Assembly (NCBI RefSeq): GCF_002272895.1 | Contig: NZ_MLAQ01000001.1 | Coordinates: 211,800 to 275,799 of the forward strand | DNA length: 64,000 nucleotides | Direction: 5' to 3' | Source of the DNA: Helicobacter sp. 12S02232-10 | GTDB taxonomy: Bacteria; Campylobacterota; Campylobacteria; Campylobacterales; Helicobacteraceae | Shown: piece by piece, positions 26,851 to 37,465 of the stretch | Numbering within the stretch: position 1 is the stretch's first letter | Layout of the letters: each line of letters opens with the position of its first letter | Made by a program: the position numbers and the translations under genes | Notes under the pieces: generated by a model | Told to the model about the DNA's origin: nothing | The model's input: only the letters and a program-made list of their open reading frames with translations | The model's database searches: none

Positions 26851-27647
26851 AAAAACTACTTAAATACGATTTTTTAGACAATTATACGGGGATATTTCTC
26901 CTCAACGCATTGGTATTTTTCTCCATTATTGGCGTGAGTATTTTCTCAAAACTTGATCTTTATTACAATCTCTATCTGAAAACTTTCGTAATTATTTTTT
27001 ATTGTGTCCTGTTTATGTCTTTACTCCTTTGGATTGTGCTAATTATATTGGCAATTTTAAATTCAATCAACAAGAAACTTTTTTCTTCTCAAGGTTATCT
27101 GACTTTTTGTCTTCCGTTGAGTATTGATATGATTTTAATTTCAAAAATTCTTATCAACTTGTTTTGGATAGTAATCAGCCTAAGTCTGTTCTATGTAGCC
27201 CTCTTTATTGGAGCGGTTATCAATCCTCATATGCAAGATATTATCGTTAATATTTATCGATTTTTCTTATCAAATCCACTCAATGCATTTTTGATACATT
27301 TAGATATATTTGCCTCCATCGCCTTGTCTTTGATTATGTTTTTATTTGTTTTGAGTCTGCTCAATATAGGAAAAATTAAAAAATATCGCTTTATTGTCGG
27401 AGTTTTTATTTATTTGGGCTTACAAGTTTTAATAGGCGTTATTACAAGTATCATTTGGGGTTTATTGCCAAATTTTTATACAAACTATCTCAATCAGTTA
27501 TCTCTTTATAATTTCTTACAAATTTCTACAAATCAAACTCCGAATATCATTCTTTATATTTTAAATATAAGTATCAATGCAATACAAATTATCATTCTTT
27601 ATTTTATCATTCGATATCTTATTAAAAATAAACTTGAATTAGAATGA
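26847..27647 (+). CDS. ABC-2-like membrane permease subunit
   Basis: A 266-residue protein with about six or seven long hydrophobic spans and short polar loops, very rich in Ile, Leu and Phe. No family motif is obvious. Its identity rests on the four-base overlap with the ATPase gene and on its topology. The arrangement matches exporters of unknown or antimicrobial-peptide substrates. It ends in a charged tail, KNKLELE. Confidence 0.75.
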   Translation: MKKLLKYDFLDNYTGIFLLNALVFFSIIGVSIFSKLDLYYNLYLKTFVIIFYCVLFMSLLLWIVLIILAILNSINKKLFSSQGYLTFCLPLSIDMILISKILINLFWIVISLSLFYVALFIGAVINPHMQDIIVNIYRFFLSNPLNAFLIHLDIFASIALSLIMFLFVLSLLNIGKIKKYRFIVGVFIYLGLQVLIGVITSIIWGLLPNFYTNYLNQLSLYNFLQISTNQTPNIILYILNISINAIQIIILYFIIRYLIKNKLELE

Positions 27648-27663
27648 GATTTATCTTCAATTG

Positions 27664-27855
27664 CTATCGATAAGCCTTTTTACAGGCTTCATTATCTCCA
27701 TATAAACAATCTTTTTGGAGTTGCTCAAAAGCTTCTATTTTTTCTTTTTCTCTTTGGGTACTTTGATATTTGTCGACAAAATAAAAGGCTAAGCATATGA
27801 TAATAATGAAAATAAAGTCAAATTTTTTGAATTTAGGGCAAAATTTACAAGCCAT
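27664..27855 (-). CDS. Small single-span membrane protein
   Basis: A 63-residue protein with an N-terminal CKFC motif, one membrane span (FIFIIIICLAFYFV) and a charged helical tail ending DCLYGDNEACKKAYR, which resembles the end of a Sel1-like repeat. It lies convergent to the ABC permease gene and within 17 bases of it. It has four cysteines in two pairs, which is unusual for so small a protein. No function is proposed. Confidence 0.5.
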   Translation of the reverse strand: MACKFCPKFKKFDFIFIIIICLAFYFVDKYQSTQREKEKIEAFEQLQKDCLYGDNEACKKAYR

Positions 27856-27947
27856 TTAAATCCTAATCATTAAAATAATTCGGCAACATAATAGCCCAAA
27901 TACTTTAAAAAACAAATTTATCAAACAAAAACTAAGCATCTGTTGAA

Positions 27948-27953
27948 TATAAT
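27948..27953 (+). promoter_or_regulatory. -10 box of sppA-purU
   Basis: TATAAT in TTGAATATAATCTC, 34 bases before the sppA ATG, which has AAGGA as its SD. Confidence 0.55.
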
Positions 27954-27986
27954 CTCAAAAAAATTTCTAATTTTCAAGGAATAAAA

Positions 27987-28853
27987 ATGATTAAAAAAAT
28001 TTTTCATCTTTTTACATTACCTCTAGATTTTATCACTAAATATTTCAAAGCACTTGTTTTTTTATTGATTTTAATCATCTTACTAATCACTCTATTACCT
28101 CAAGGTTCAGAGATTAAAACCCCAAATTTAGCCAAAATCCATCTTTATGGACATATTATTGAAAGCGAAGACATTCATACCCAGATTGAAAAAATTCTCA
28201 AAAATCCCAATATTAAAGGCGCACTTTTATTAATTGACTCACCGGGTGGAGCAATGGCGGCAAGCATAGAGATCAGCGATATGATTCGCGAACTCAAAGA
28301 AAAAATGCCTGTTGTCGTGTATGTTCAAGGAGCAATGGCAAGCGGGAGTTATTATGCTGGAATGTATGCCGATAAAATCTATGCCAACCGAGGAGCATTG
28401 ATTGGCTCAATCGGAGTTATTTTCAGTAGCGTCAATATTGAAGATCTTGCCCATAAAATCGGTATCAAAACACAAGGAGTAGCAGCAGGAAAATATAAAG
28501 AAATAGGTATTTTTACACGAGAATGGACGCCGCCAGAAAAAGAATTTCTTCAAGATTTGATCAATGAAGAATATCAAATGTTTATAACTGACGTAGCTGA
28601 TGCAAGGGGGCTTGAACCTAAAAATGCCAAGGAATATGCCGAAGGTAAAGTATTTACTGCTGCAAAAGCACTTAAATTAGGACTTATTGATACGATAGGC
28701 ACACAAAATGAAGCCATTGAAACACTCAAAAATCTCTCTCAAGTAGAAAATCCAATCTGGCTCAAAAAAGATAAATTTGAAGCTTATATTGATAAATTTA
28801 TCAAAACTAGTACTCAAATAGCACTCCAAGCCTTTAGCCAACAATTGCGCTAA
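27987..28853 (+). CDS. sppA: Signal peptide peptidase SppA (S49 family)
   Basis: A 288-residue short-form SppA anchored by a membrane span at about residues 22-38, with the catalytic domain in the periplasm. The nucleophile is Ser119 in GAMASGSYYAG and the general-base Lys lies in AGKYKEIG (169 or 171). IDSPGGAM at 84-90 and RGALIGSIGV are typical. It degrades cleaved signal peptides. It is followed after nine bases by purU, the same pairing as in H. pylori. Confidence 0.93.
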   Translation: MIKKIFHLFTLPLDFITKYFKALVFLLILIILLITLLPQGSEIKTPNLAKIHLYGHIIESEDIHTQIEKILKNPNIKGALLLIDSPGGAMAASIEISDMIRELKEKMPVVVYVQGAMASGSYYAGMYADKIYANRGALIGSIGVIFSSVNIEDLAHKIGIKTQGVAAGKYKEIGIFTREWTPPEKEFLQDLINEEYQMFITDVADARGLEPKNAKEYAEGKVFTAAKALKLGLIDTIGTQNEAIETLKNLSQVENPIWLKKDKFEAYIDKFIKTSTQIALQAFSQQLR

Positions 28854-28862
28854 AGGAAAAAT

Positions 28863-29693
28863 ATGAAACGCATTATACTTATCACTTCACCAGATATGCC
28901 CGGACTTGTATTTAAAATCTCTTCAGTTTTACTCCAACACCATCTCAATATCGAACGCAATGATGAATTTGTGGATAAACAAAGCGGACAATTCTTTATG
29001 CGCACTCTTGTAAATGGTCAAAGCGATACCAAAAAACTTAAAGAAGACCTGATTGCGTGCCTACCTCAAGAGGCTGACATTAAAGTTTCAGAACAAAAGA
29101 AAAAATCTATTATTATTTTATGTACAAAAGAAAACCATTGTTTAGGAGACCTGTTGCTACGATATGACAGCGGGGAACTTGATGCCCAAATCAAGGCTGT
29201 CATCAGCAATCATTCCAATCTTGAAGAACTTGTAAAAAAATTTAATATTGATTTTTTTCATATTCCAGCTGAAAATATCTCACGTCAAGAACACGAAAAA
29301 CTTATCAGTGAAGTTTGCAGCAAATATGAGGTTGATTTTTTAGCATTAGCAAAATATATGCGAATACTATCTCCTTCTTTTGTAGAAAAATACCAAAACA
29401 AAATTATCAATATTCATCATAGTTTTCTTCCTGCATTTATTGGAGCCAATCCCTATAAACAAGCTTATGAACGCGGTGTTAAAATCATTGGGGCAACCGC
29501 ACATTTTGTTAATAACCATTTAGATGAAGGTCCTATTATTGCCCAAGATATTATAAAAATCGACCACACTTATACGTGGCAAGATATGCAGCAAGCTGGC
29601 AAAGATGTGGAAAAAAATGTTTTTTCCAAAGCTATCGGATTAGCGCTAAATGATCGAATTTTTATCCACGGAAATAAAACCGTTGTTTTCTGA
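28863..29693 (+). CDS. purU: Formyltetrahydrofolate deformylase
   Basis: Releases formate from 10-formyl-THF, balancing one-carbon pools and supplying formate for PurT-type purine synthesis. The 276-residue protein has an N-terminal ACT-like domain (ITSPDMPGLVFKISS) and a formyltransferase domain with NIHHSFLPAFIGANPYKQA and TAHFVNNHLDEGPII. These carry the conserved Asn, His and Asp of the hydrolase active site. It ends just before tRNA-Ala on the opposite strand. Confidence 0.94.
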   Translation: MKRIILITSPDMPGLVFKISSVLLQHHLNIERNDEFVDKQSGQFFMRTLVNGQSDTKKLKEDLIACLPQEADIKVSEQKKKSIIILCTKENHCLGDLLLRYDSGELDAQIKAVISNHSNLEELVKKFNIDFFHIPAENISRQEHEKLISEVCSKYEVDFLALAKYMRILSPSFVEKYQNKIINIHHSFLPAFIGANPYKQAYERGVKIIGATAHFVNNHLDEGPIIAQDIIKIDHTYTWQDMQQAGKDVEKNVFSKAIGLALNDRIFIHGNKTVVF

Positions 29694-29757
29694 ATTGAAA
29701 GCTTAAAGAATTTTAAATTGCTTTGTCTGCGTTATTTTAAGAGTTAATTAATTATTA

Positions 29758-29833
29758 TGGTGGAGCGTAGGGGGTTCGAACCCCTGACCTCGACGCTGCC
29801 AGCGTCGCGCTCTCCCAACTGAGCTAACACCCC
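29758..29833 (-). tRNA. tRNA-Ala (anticodon GGC)
   Basis: A 76-base cloverleaf. The acceptor is GGGGTGT with ACGCTCC (two G-U pairs), the D arm is GCTC-AGTTGGGA-GAGC, and the anticodon stem is CGACG/CGTCG. The anticodon loop CTGGCAG places GGC at 34-36. The T arm is AGGGG-TTCGAAC-CCCCT, the discriminator is A, and CCA is genomically encoded. It reads GCC and GCU alanine codons. The minus-strand promoter would lie at 29834-29875. Confidence 0.96.
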
Positions 29834-29875
29834 TTTAAATCAAAAAGGCTATTTTACTATAAATAAAATAAAAAT

Positions 29876-30574
29876 CTAAGCATTCAACTCTTTATAGTGT
29901 TTTAGATAAATTTTATGCATTTGGGATTCCAGATGTTCATACCAATCAGTCCCAATTTCAGGTTCAAAAGCTTCCAAAAGCACCATTCTTGCAATGGTAT
30001 TTGGAGATTCTAATGGTTTGGTGTTGTATATCTTTCTAGTATTGATGAGAACAATAGGTTGTATTTTGAGATTCAATTTTTCAGCCAAGAGTTTTGCACC
30101 AGGTTTGAAAGGTAAAAAGTCCTCTTTTCCTCTACTTCTAGTGCCTTCAGGAAAAATAACCAAAGGTCGCGATTGTTCAATTTTCTCTTTGGCTTGTTTT
30201 AATAATAAAGCTAAACCTTTCTTATCTTCTCTATCAATAAGTATCATCTCAGGACCTCTAAGAGCATAACCATAAAAAGGTATTTCTCCAAGTTCTTTTT
30301 TTGCTACCCAACAAATATTGGATGGATGAAAACCTTCCAAACAAATAATGTCGCTCAGACTCTGATGATTCATCACAACTAATGAAGCACTTTGATCAAA
30401 TTCTCCAATTTTTTCAAGCTTCAAACCTGTCAAAGAAAAAAAGAATCGACACCATTTTCTATAATGCCTCGCATTATTCTTCTTCTTAGTAAAAAAAATA
30501 AAGCAGACAATAAGTGCCAACCCTATTGCGATTACCAAAGTCGCATAAATAGCCCTTAATTTACTGGATATCAT
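29876..30574 (-). CDS. plsC: 1-acyl-sn-glycerol-3-phosphate acyltransferase
   Basis: Makes phosphatidic acid from lysophosphatidic acid at the inner membrane. The 232-residue protein has an N-terminal membrane span (about 8-28), the catalytic HxxxxD motif NHQSLSD with His70 and Asp75, and FPEGTRSRG near 140. Its start lies 14 bases inside the 3' end of the preceding gene, so they are translationally coupled. H. pylori has the same pair next to ctpA; here three purine genes separate them. Confidence 0.93.
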   Translation of the reverse strand: MISSKLRAIYATLVIAIGLALIVCFIFFTKKKNNARHYRKWCRFFFSLTGLKLEKIGEFDQSASLVVMNHQSLSDIICLEGFHPSNICWVAKKELGEIPFYGYALRGPEMILIDREDKKGLALLLKQAKEKIEQSRPLVIFPEGTRSRGKEDFLPFKPGAKLLAEKLNLKIQPIVLINTRKIYNTKPLESPNTIARMVLLEAFEPEIGTDWYEHLESQMHKIYLKHYKELNA

Positions 30575-31658
30575 TTTTTTTCACCCACCCTATTCTGTCA
30601 TCTGCAGTAACGATTTTATAATATTTTGCATGCTTACCAATGATCTCAACCTGAATATTTTTTTTTGTAGTTTCAAGCACGGTGGAATTATGGGTTGGTA
30701 AAATACGAATCTGTTTATTTGCAAGTAAAATCGCCTGATGTCGAGACAAAACATTCCAAAGCAAATAAACTAAAAGTAGCCCTAAGATAATCAAAAAAAT
30801 CTTTTTTCTTCCAAATACGAAATAAAATACCAAAGATAATACCATCAAACCAATTAGAATCAAATTAGAAAAAAGTAAAAAATTATTTTTTGGCTTAATG
30901 TCATCTTGAGTACTGACGACGTCATCAACAGGAACAATAGGTAAAGAAATATCTTTAAATCGATTTTCGATTAAAGAAAAATATTCAAAAGAAATATCTT
31001 GGACATTTTTAGGAACAATGCAATAATAAATTCCATCTGAATATTCTAGTCCAAAATGTGTGCTTTCAAAACCCTGTTTGTCAATATCAGGAAGTTTTAA
31101 ATCTTCTAAATTAGCATTCTTGGCCTCAACTTCAAAAACTAAAATATTATTTGAAGCATCATACGTCTTGGCTTTATATCCTGTAATTCGAAACTCATCT
31201 CCAACCACGCCGACATATTTTTGATTCTGATATAAATCAATAATATTAAGATTAATAGAAGGAGCACTTGAAGAATCAGTATAATTCCCATCGCTTGAAA
31301 CTGCAATTACCTTTAAAGAAGGAATAAAAGCATCTGTAGATTTGATTTTATACCGATAAACTGCTTTATAAGAACCATCGCTTGAAAGCTTCCATTGTGT
31401 GTTTGGATTCCTTAAAATCAATTTATTTGTATTGATACCCCCGACAAATTCAGTACCTGAAAATCTAGCATTAGAAAATAAAAGCAGACTATAGGTGACA
31501 GGAATCGTTTCTCCGACATAAACAGGCTTGCTAAAATAATCTTGCGAATCAGAAATTTTAACATAGACAATCTTTGCCCTATTATCAGAATCCTCAGCGT
31601 GCAAAATACCTGAAGTCAAGAAAATAAAATAAATAAAAATATTTAAAATGTTTTTCAT
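30561..31658 (-). CDS. BatD-like periplasmic/membrane protein with C-terminal SH3-like segment (HP1349-like)
   Basis: A 365-residue protein with a signal peptide (about 1-21, ending LHA) and a long beta-rich periplasmic part. Two closely spaced membrane spans follow at about residues 262-285 and 288-305. The C-terminal tail has the feel of a bacterial SH3 domain ([26 protein letters not shown]). The N-terminal beta-sandwich run resembles BatD-type aerotolerance proteins, but similarity judged by eye is weak. It sits between purQ and plsC on the same strand and overlaps plsC by 14 bases. Confidence 0.55.
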   Translation of the reverse strand: MKNILNIFIYFIFLTSGILHAEDSDNRAKIVYVKISDSQDYFSKPVYVGETIPVTYSLLLFSNARFSGTEFVGGINTNKLILRNPNTQWKLSSDGSYKAVYRYKIKSTDAFIPSLKVIAVSSDGNYTDSSSAPSINLNIIDLYQNQKYVGVVGDEFRITGYKAKTYDASNNILVFEVEAKNANLEDLKLPDIDKQGFESTHFGLEYSDGIYYCIVPKNVQDISFEYFSLIENRFKDISLPIVPVDDVVSTQDDIKPKNNFLLFSNLILIGLMVLSLVFYFVFGRKKIFLIILGLLLVYLLWNVLSRHQAILLANKQIRILPTHNSTVLETTKKNIQVEIIGKHAKYYKIVTADDRIGWVKKNDIQ

Positions 31659-31667
31659 TGAATTATC

Positions 31668-32318
31668 CTAAAGTAGCGAACGCAACATTGCTAAGCCATC
31701 AGATCCACCCAAAATTGGCTCTATAGCTCGTTCGGGATGAGGCATTAAACCAAAAATATTTTTTTCTTTATTACAAATACCTGCTATAGAATACACCGAC
31801 CCATTTGGATTGCCAACATATCGAAGCAAAATCTGATCATTTTCTTTCAAAGATTTTAATGTATCGCTATCAGCATAATAACTTCCATCAGCGTGTGCTA
31901 TGGGAAGAGAAATAATTTCTTTGTGTTTATAATTTGATAAAAATCTGTTATTAACTCCTGTAACTTCAAGTTTTTGAGTTTTGGAGATAAAACAAAGCCC
32001 TTCATTTCTCTTTAATACACCTGGCAAAAGCCCTGATTCAGTCAAAATCTGAAAACCATTGCAAATGCCTAAAACAAGCCCTCCGTTAGCAGCATATGAA
32101 ATCACATCTTTCATAATTGGAGCAAATCGAGCAATTGCCCCACTTCTTAGATAATCCCCATAACTGAAGCCACCTGGAATAACCACAAGGTCAGTTTCAG
32201 ATGGCAAATTTTTCTGCTTATGCCAAACAATAACACTTTTTACACCTAAAATATTACTATAAGCATATTGCATATCCCGTTCGCAATTTGTGCCCGGAAA
32301 TTGCAGTATTGCAACCAT
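31668..32318 (-). CDS. purQ: Phosphoribosylformylglycinamidine synthase, glutaminase subunit
   Basis: The class I glutamine amidotransferase chain of the small FGAM synthase, which supplies ammonia to PurL with PurS as the bridge. The 216 residues are counted from the ATG at 32318; a GTG at 32336 would overlap purS by 14 bases. The nucleophile Cys is in GICNGFQ, and His and Glu are in MPHPERA. The N-terminus ILQFPGTNCERD is diagnostic for PurQ. It follows purS by four bases. Confidence 0.95.
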   Translation of the reverse strand: MVAILQFPGTNCERDMQYAYSNILGVKSVIVWHKQKNLPSETDLVVIPGGFSYGDYLRSGAIARFAPIMKDVISYAANGGLVLGICNGFQILTESGLLPGVLKRNEGLCFISKTQKLEVTGVNNRFLSNYKHKEIISLPIAHADGSYYADSDTLKSLKENDQILLRYVGNPNGSVYSIAGICNKEKNIFGLMPHPERAIEPILGGSDGLAMLRSLL

Positions 32319-32322
32319 TATG

Positions 32323-32568
32323 TTATTTTTCCTCACAATGAATTGAATAATTTTCTATTACGCTGTTTGCCAAAAGCTCTTGAGCCATTTTTTCAGCCTC
32401 TTGAAAAGCTTTTTGTTTGTCTTGATGATCAAACTCAAGAGATATTTTTTTACTCAATCTCAAATTCTTGATATCTGAAAAACCTAGTGCTTTCAATGCC
32501 TGAGCAATCGCTTTGGCTTGAGGATCCAAAACGCCATCTTTAAGACTTACATTTACTTCAATGACCAT
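32323..32568 (-). CDS. purS: Phosphoribosylformylglycinamidine synthase, PurS subunit
   Basis: An 81-residue structural subunit joining PurQ and PurL in Gram-positive-type and archaeal-type FGAM synthase. VIEVNVSLKDGVLDPQAKAI and ALGFSDIKNLR are typical of the family. AGGTAA lies before the ATG. Its presence implies a small (PurL-type) synthetase elsewhere in the genome, not the long fused enzyme. Confidence 0.93.
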   Translation of the reverse strand: MVIEVNVSLKDGVLDPQAKAIAQALKALGFSDIKNLRLSKKISLEFDHQDKQKAFQEAEKMAQELLANSVIENYSIHCEEK

Positions 32569-32583
32569 TATTACCTACTCTTT

Positions 32584-33294
32584 CTAAGCCATAATACGAT
32601 TGAGAACTTCTTGATAGGCAAGTTTAAGATTACCTAAATCCTGTCTGAATCTATCCTTATCAAGTTTCTCATTCGTATCCTTATCCCAAAACCTGCAACT
32701 ATCTGGGCTGATTTCATCAGCAAGTACGATGTTTCCCTCAGTATCCCTACCAAATTCAAGCTTGAAGTCAATCAATTTAAGATTTTTAGAATCAAAAAAA
32801 TCTTTCAAAACAGAATTAATTTGCTTTGCTTGTGATCTTAAAAAGTCTAATTCCTCACAATTCTGAATAATGCCAAGCAATTTACAATGATCATCATTGA
32901 TAATAGGATCCCCCAAAGCATCATCTTTATAATAAAATTCCACAAGCGCGAAAGGCAATATAGTACCTTCTTTTATCCCTAAACGCTTAGTTAAAGAACC
33001 TGTTGCCACATTTCTTGTTACAACCTCAATAGGGATAATTTTGACCTGCTTGCATAAAATATTTTGAGAATCTATTCTTTTAATGTAATGTGTTTTGAAG
33101 CCTTTTTTTTCAAGCATTTCAAACAGGAAGGAACTGATTTTGCAATTCAACTCCCCTTTTCCACTCTCACTTCCTTTTTTTTCTGCATTAAAAGCGGTTA
33201 AATCATCTTTAAATTCTGCGATTAAAATACCTTTTTTTTCAGTACTGTAAAGCTTTTTTCCCTTACCCTCATAAAGCATTTTTATTTTATTCAT
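32584..33294 (-). CDS. purC: SAICAR synthetase
   Basis: Joins aspartate to CAIR in purine synthesis, using ATP. The 236-residue protein has the N-terminal [25 protein letters not shown]-like [10 protein letters not shown], and DFKLEFGRD and [12 protein letters not shown] toward the C-terminus, all hallmarks of bacterial PurC. Its ATG overlaps the ctpA stop by four bases, so the purine genes are read from the ctpA transcript. No purine regulator or riboswitch is visible upstream. Confidence 0.96.
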   Translation of the reverse strand: MNKIKMLYEGKGKKLYSTEKKGILIAEFKDDLTAFNAEKKGSESGKGELNCKISSFLFEMLEKKGFKTHYIKRIDSQNILCKQVKIIPIEVVTRNVATGSLTKRLGIKEGTILPFALVEFYYKDDALGDPIINDDHCKLLGIIQNCEELDFLRSQAKQINSVLKDFFDSKNLKLIDFKLEFGRDTEGNIVLADEISPDSCRFWDKDTNEKLDKDRFRQDLGNLKLAYQEVLNRIMA

Positions 33295-34652
33295 TTTCCT
33301 GCCTCATTTTTGCTTGGAGTTTTAATGATATTCCAAGCTTTTAAAGCATCAATAGCAGACTTTAACTGGATATCGCTATTAATATCTGTTTGAGTGATAG
33401 TTTTTTGCTCTTCTGTTTTTTTGACTTCATTCTTTTTATTATCATTCTTTTTATTTTCGGTTTTTTTGCCGACTTTTTCAAGCTCGCTTTCAAGATGATT
33501 TCTAAGATCTGCTTCTTTAATCTCAAAACTACTTTCATTTTGAGGAACTGCACCCGGATGAACGACAATATCAGGTTTAATTCCTACAGCTTGAATGGTT
33601 CTACCACTCGGGAGATAATATTTGGCTGTAGTAAGCTTAATTGCTTCATTTTTATCAATGGGAAGTACCACTTGAACACTCCCTTTTCCAAAAGTTTCTT
33701 CGCCGATAATCAAAGCACGATCGTGATCTTGAAGTGCTCCTGAAACGATCTCACTTGCGCTCGCAGTTCCACCATTTACAAGCACAACAATGGGCAGAGA
33801 AGGATAAGGAGCTTTGCCATTCGCTTTGTATTCAAGATTTTCTTCTTTAATCTTGCCTTTTTGAGAAACAATCAACCCTTTTTTGATGAACAAATTCGAT
33901 AAATCAACCGCTTGATTGAGAAGTCCTCCAGGATTATTTCTTAAATCTAAAACAATCCCTTTTATTTCGCCGGCTTTTTTTAATTCATTTACAACGCTTT
34001 CAGTCACATTTTTATCAAAAGAATTTACCCTTACATATAAATATTTTGTCCCATCTATTTTCCTAGCATGAACAGACTTAACTCTTATAATATCACGAAC
34101 AATCGTAAATTCAAGTGGTTTAGTTTCGGTTTTTCTGACAATAGTAAGTTTTAAAGAAGTCTTTGGTTTCCCTCTCATAATATTCACAGCATCATCTATA
34201 GTCATATTTAATGTGCTTTCATCATTAATTTTTAAAATCACATCTCCTGCTTTGAGACCAGCTTTAGAAGCAGGCGTATCATCTAAAGGAGCAATCACCG
34301 TCAAAGCCCCATCCTTCATCCCAACAGTAATTCCCAAACCTCCAAATTCTCCATCAGTTTGAGCTTTTAAGTCTTTAAATTTTTTTTCTGTCAAATATGC
34401 AGAATGAGCATCTAAATTTGATAAAAGACCTTCAATAGCCTTATCTACAATTTCATTGATACTCACATTATCGACATAATAAGCTTCAATTGTATTAATC
34501 ACTTTAGTAAGCTTGTTGTATGCATCAATTCTTTGCTGTTTTGTTTCAACACTCTTGCTATTGTCGTTATTTTCTTTAGCATAAAGTCCATTAAAAACTA
34601 AAGAGACCCCCAAAAATGATGCGATTATGCCCGACATAAAGTATTTATTCAT
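33291..34652 (-). CDS. ctpA: C-terminal processing peptidase (S41A)
   Basis: A periplasmic serine protease of 453 residues. A signal peptide/anchor (about 7-26) is followed by a PDZ domain ([12 protein letters not shown] through [11 protein letters not shown]) and the S41 catalytic core. Ser is near 298 in NGGTASASE and Lys near 323 in [11 protein letters not shown] lysine- and glutamate-rich low-complexity linker ([17 protein letters not shown]) precedes the C-terminus. I use the ATG at 34652 in preference to the GTG at 34661 because AGGTGATC fits it. It leads the ctpA-purC-purS-purQ-BatD-plsC series. Confidence 0.92.
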   Translation of the reverse strand: MNKYFMSGIIASFLGVSLVFNGLYAKENNDNSKSVETKQQRIDAYNKLTKVINTIEAYYVDNVSINEIVDKAIEGLLSNLDAHSAYLTEKKFKDLKAQTDGEFGGLGITVGMKDGALTVIAPLDDTPASKAGLKAGDVILKINDESTLNMTIDDAVNIMRGKPKTSLKLTIVRKTETKPLEFTIVRDIIRVKSVHARKIDGTKYLYVRVNSFDKNVTESVVNELKKAGEIKGIVLDLRNNPGGLLNQAVDLSNLFIKKGLIVSQKGKIKEENLEYKANGKAPYPSLPIVVLVNGGTASASEIVSGALQDHDRALIIGEETFGKGSVQVVLPIDKNEAIKLTTAKYYLPSGRTIQAVGIKPDIVVHPGAVPQNESSFEIKEADLRNHLESELEKVGKKTENKKNDNKKNEVKKTEEQKTITQTDINSDIQLKSAIDALKAWNIIKTPSKNEAGK

Positions 34653-34778
34653 CCTGATCACCTGCTGAAAATTTATTTTTATAAAGCCTGAATTTTATCC
34701 AAAAATTTATTATTTTGGTCAAATAAATATCTATTTAGCTCTAATTTAAAAAGTTTTAGCATAAATCAATAAAATAAA

Positions 34779-34807
34779 TTGACATTATTAGACTAAACTT
34801 ATATAAT
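34779..34807 (+). promoter_or_regulatory. Consensus promoter of clpB
   Basis: TTGACA at 34779-34784 and TATAAT at 34802-34807 are separated by exactly 17 bases: both hexamers and the spacing are perfect sigma-70 consensus. This is exceptional in Helicobacter, where the -35 box is usually absent. Expected transcription start is near 34814, giving a leader of about 40 bases. Confidence 0.8.
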
Positions 34808-34854
34808 GGTCAGTGTATAAATATATTGAAATTCAATGTAATAAGGAGCTTTAT

Positions 34855-37428
34855 ATGAACCTATTCGAAAAAATGACTCACCAACTCAAAGAAACCCTTG
34901 ATCAGGGAGTTTCTTTAGCTCTCTATGGGAAAAATCAAGAAATTGATACCATCCATATCATTTGGGCAATGCTCACAAATACTCAATCTATTTTAAATCA
35001 AGCACTCAATAAAATGAACATAGATAAAATAGCCCTTGAGCTTGAAGCCAAAAGCATTGCAGAAAAACTTCCCAAGAGTTCAAGCGTTTCCAAAGAAAAT
35101 ATTACTTTAAGCAAAAATCTCCAAGATGCGATTCATCAAGCTGAAAGCATAAGTGTCAAAAATGGAGACAAATACATTGCTGTAGATACATTTATCATTG
35201 CCAATATCAAATCAGAAAGCTTTATTCAAGTTTTTGGAAAATATATGGATTTAAATGAGCTTAAAAAAACTTTGGAAAGCATACGAGGGGGCGCAAAAAT
35301 TCAGAGTGAAAATGACGATTCCAATTTAGAGTCTCTTGAAAAATTTGGGATCGATTTGACAAAAAAAGCCTTGGAAAATACACTTGATCCTGTCATCGGG
35401 AGAGATGAAGAGATTTCAAGAATGATGCAAATTCTGATTAGAAAAACCAAAAATAATCCAATCCTTTTAGGAGAGCCTGGTGTAGGGAAAACTGCCGTTG
35501 TAGAGGGACTTGCTCAAAGAATAGTCAAAAAGGAAGTACCCACATCACTACAAAATAAACGTGTCGTTGCCTTGGATATGAGTTCCTTGGTAGCAGGGGC
35601 AAAATACAGAGGCGAATTTGAAGAAAGATTAAAAAAAGTAATTGAAGAAGTTAAAAAAGCTGGAAATATTATCCTTTTCATTGATGAAATTCACACCATC
35701 GTAGGAGCAGGAGCATCTGAGGGAAGTATGGATGCAGCCAATATTTTAAAACCTGCCTTAGCACGTGGCGAACTCCATACAATCGGAGCAACAACACTCA
35801 AAGAATACCGCAAATATTTTGAAAAAGACGCTGCACTTACTAGGAGATTTCAACCTGTTATACTCAATGAACCCAACATCAATGAAGCGCTTCAAATTCT
35901 CCGCGGTTTGAAAGAAAAACTTGAAGCCCATCACAACGTCAATATCACTGATTCTGCACTTGTAGCTGCTGCAAAGCTCTCAAATCGCTACATTACCGAT
36001 AGATTTTTACCTGATAAAGCGATTGATCTCATTGATGAGGGTGCAGCAGAACTCAAAATGCAGATTGAATCTGAACCAACAGAACTTTCTAATATCAAAA
36101 GACAAATCCAGCGCCTTGAAGTCGAAAAACAGGCTTTAAATATGGAAAAAAAGGATAGCAACAAAGCAAGAATTGAAGAAATACAAAAAGAACTCAGCGA
36201 TGCCAATGAGGAAAAAATACGTTTGGAAGCACAATTTGAGAATGAAAAATCCATATTTAAAGAAATAGCCCAAATCAAAAGCGACATTGATGCATTAAAA
36301 AGAGAATCAGAATTGGCAAAACGAAATGGGGATTACAATAAGGCTGCTGAAATTGACTACAGCAAAATCCCTCAAAAAGAGACCAAAGAAAAAGAACTCA
36401 ATGAAAAATGGGACAAAATGCAAGAAAACGGCACTCTACTCAAAAATGCAGTGACTGAAGAAAGTATAGCAGGCATTGTGAGTAGATGGACACAAATCCC
36501 AATTCAAAAAATGCTCCAAGGCGAAAAAGAAAAAATTCTAGGCGTGGAGGACGAACTTAGAAAAACAGTAGTCGGACAAGATAAAGCGCTAAAAGCCATA
36601 TCAAGAGCCATCAAAAGAAACAAAGCTGGCTTAAGCGAAAACAACAGACCTATAGGAAGTTTCTTGTTCTTAGGACCTACAGGGGTTGGCAAAACCCAAA
36701 GCGCAAAATCTTTGGCTCAATTTCTCTTTGACAGCGATAAAAATTTGATTCGAATTGATATGAGTGAATATATGGAAAAGCATGCTGCCAGCAGACTTGT
36801 AGGAGCTCCTCCGGGATATGTCGGATATGAAGAGGGTGGCCAGCTCACTGAGGCAGTGCGCAGGAAGCCCTATTCCGTAGTCTTATTTGATGAAATTGAA
36901 AAAGCCCATCCTGATGTTTTTAACATATTACTCCAAGTGTTAGATGATGGTCGCCTAACAGACAACAAAGGGGTTACCATAGATTTTAGAAATACTATTA
37001 TCATCCTTACAAGTAACATTGCCAGCGATAAAATTATGGAAATTAAAGATGAAAAAGAAAGGGAAAATGCCGTTAATGAAGCGCTCAAAAAATACTTTAA
37101 ACCAGAGTTTTTGAATCGTCTTGATGACATTGTGATCTTTAACCCCTTAGATATGGCAGGCATAGTTCAAATCGTGGATATTATGTTTGAAAGTATCGCA
37201 AAAAAAGTTTCTGAAAAAGGAATAACACTCAAACTCACTCAAAACGCAAAAGAATTGATTGCAAAAGTAGGCTTTGATCCGGTATATGGAGCCAGACCAC
37301 TTAAAAGAGCTTTATATGAAGAAGTTGAAGATAGACTTGCTGAGCTTATTTTAGAAGATAAGGTTAAAGAAGGAAATAGTGTAACTTTTGATGTGAAAAA
37401 TGAGCAGGTTATTCCTCAAATCAGTTAA
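34855..37428 (+). CDS. clpB: ClpB disaggregase
   Basis: A hexameric AAA+ chaperone that rescues aggregated proteins with DnaK. I use the ATG at 34855 (SD AAGGAG), giving 857 residues and the standard N-terminus [14 protein letters not shown]; a GTG at 34813 would add 14 residues and has no SD. Two Clp-N repeats are followed by NBD1 (Walker A GEPGVGKT at about 206), the coiled-coil middle domain (about 395-525, rich in Glu and Lys) and NBD2 (GPTGVGKT at about 607). Arginine finger region and GARPLKRAL are intact. Monocistronic. Confidence 0.97.
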   Translation: MNLFEKMTHQLKETLDQGVSLALYGKNQEIDTIHIIWAMLTNTQSILNQALNKMNIDKIALELEAKSIAEKLPKSSSVSKENITLSKNLQDAIHQAESISVKNGDKYIAVDTFIIANIKSESFIQVFGKYMDLNELKKTLESIRGGAKIQSENDDSNLESLEKFGIDLTKKALENTLDPVIGRDEEISRMMQILIRKTKNNPILLGEPGVGKTAVVEGLAQRIVKKEVPTSLQNKRVVALDMSSLVAGAKYRGEFEERLKKVIEEVKKAGNIILFIDEIHTIVGAGASEGSMDAANILKPALARGELHTIGATTLKEYRKYFEKDAALTRRFQPVILNEPNINEALQILRGLKEKLEAHHNVNITDSALVAAAKLSNRYITDRFLPDKAIDLIDEGAAELKMQIESEPTELSNIKRQIQRLEVEKQALNMEKKDSNKARIEEIQKELSDANEEKIRLEAQFENEKSIFKEIAQIKSDIDALKRESELAKRNGDYNKAAEIDYSKIPQKETKEKELNEKWDKMQENGTLLKNAVTEESIAGIVSRWTQIPIQKMLQGEKEKILGVEDELRKTVVGQDKALKAISRAIKRNKAGLSENNRPIGSFLFLGPTGVGKTQSAKSLAQFLFDSDKNLIRIDMSEYMEKHAASRLVGAPPGYVGYEEGGQLTEAVRRKPYSVVLFDEIEKAHPDVFNILLQVLDDGRLTDNKGVTIDFRNTIIILTSNIASDKIMEIKDEKERENAVNEALKKYFKPEFLNRLDDIVIFNPLDMAGIVQIVDIMFESIAKKVSEKGITLKLTQNAKELIAKVGFDPVYGARPLKRALYEEVEDRLAELILEDKVKEGNSVTFDVKNEQVIPQIS

Positions 37429-37465
37429 GTTCCCTCAAACCAAACAAGCATAAATTGTAAAAAAA

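Noticed and set aside
33400-33500. Repetitive AAG/AAT-rich stretch in ctpA as a tandem repeat with contingency function
   Set aside because: It is an imperfect Lys/Asn/Glu linker in frame; no uniform repeat unit.
34813-34854. Extended ClpB start at GTG 34813
   Set aside because: It coincides with the expected transcription start of the consensus promoter and has no SD; ATG 34855 gives the standard N-terminus.
36114-36430. Lysine- and glutamate-rich stretch in clpB that looked like a low-complexity insertion
   Set aside because: It is the normal coiled-coil middle domain of ClpB.
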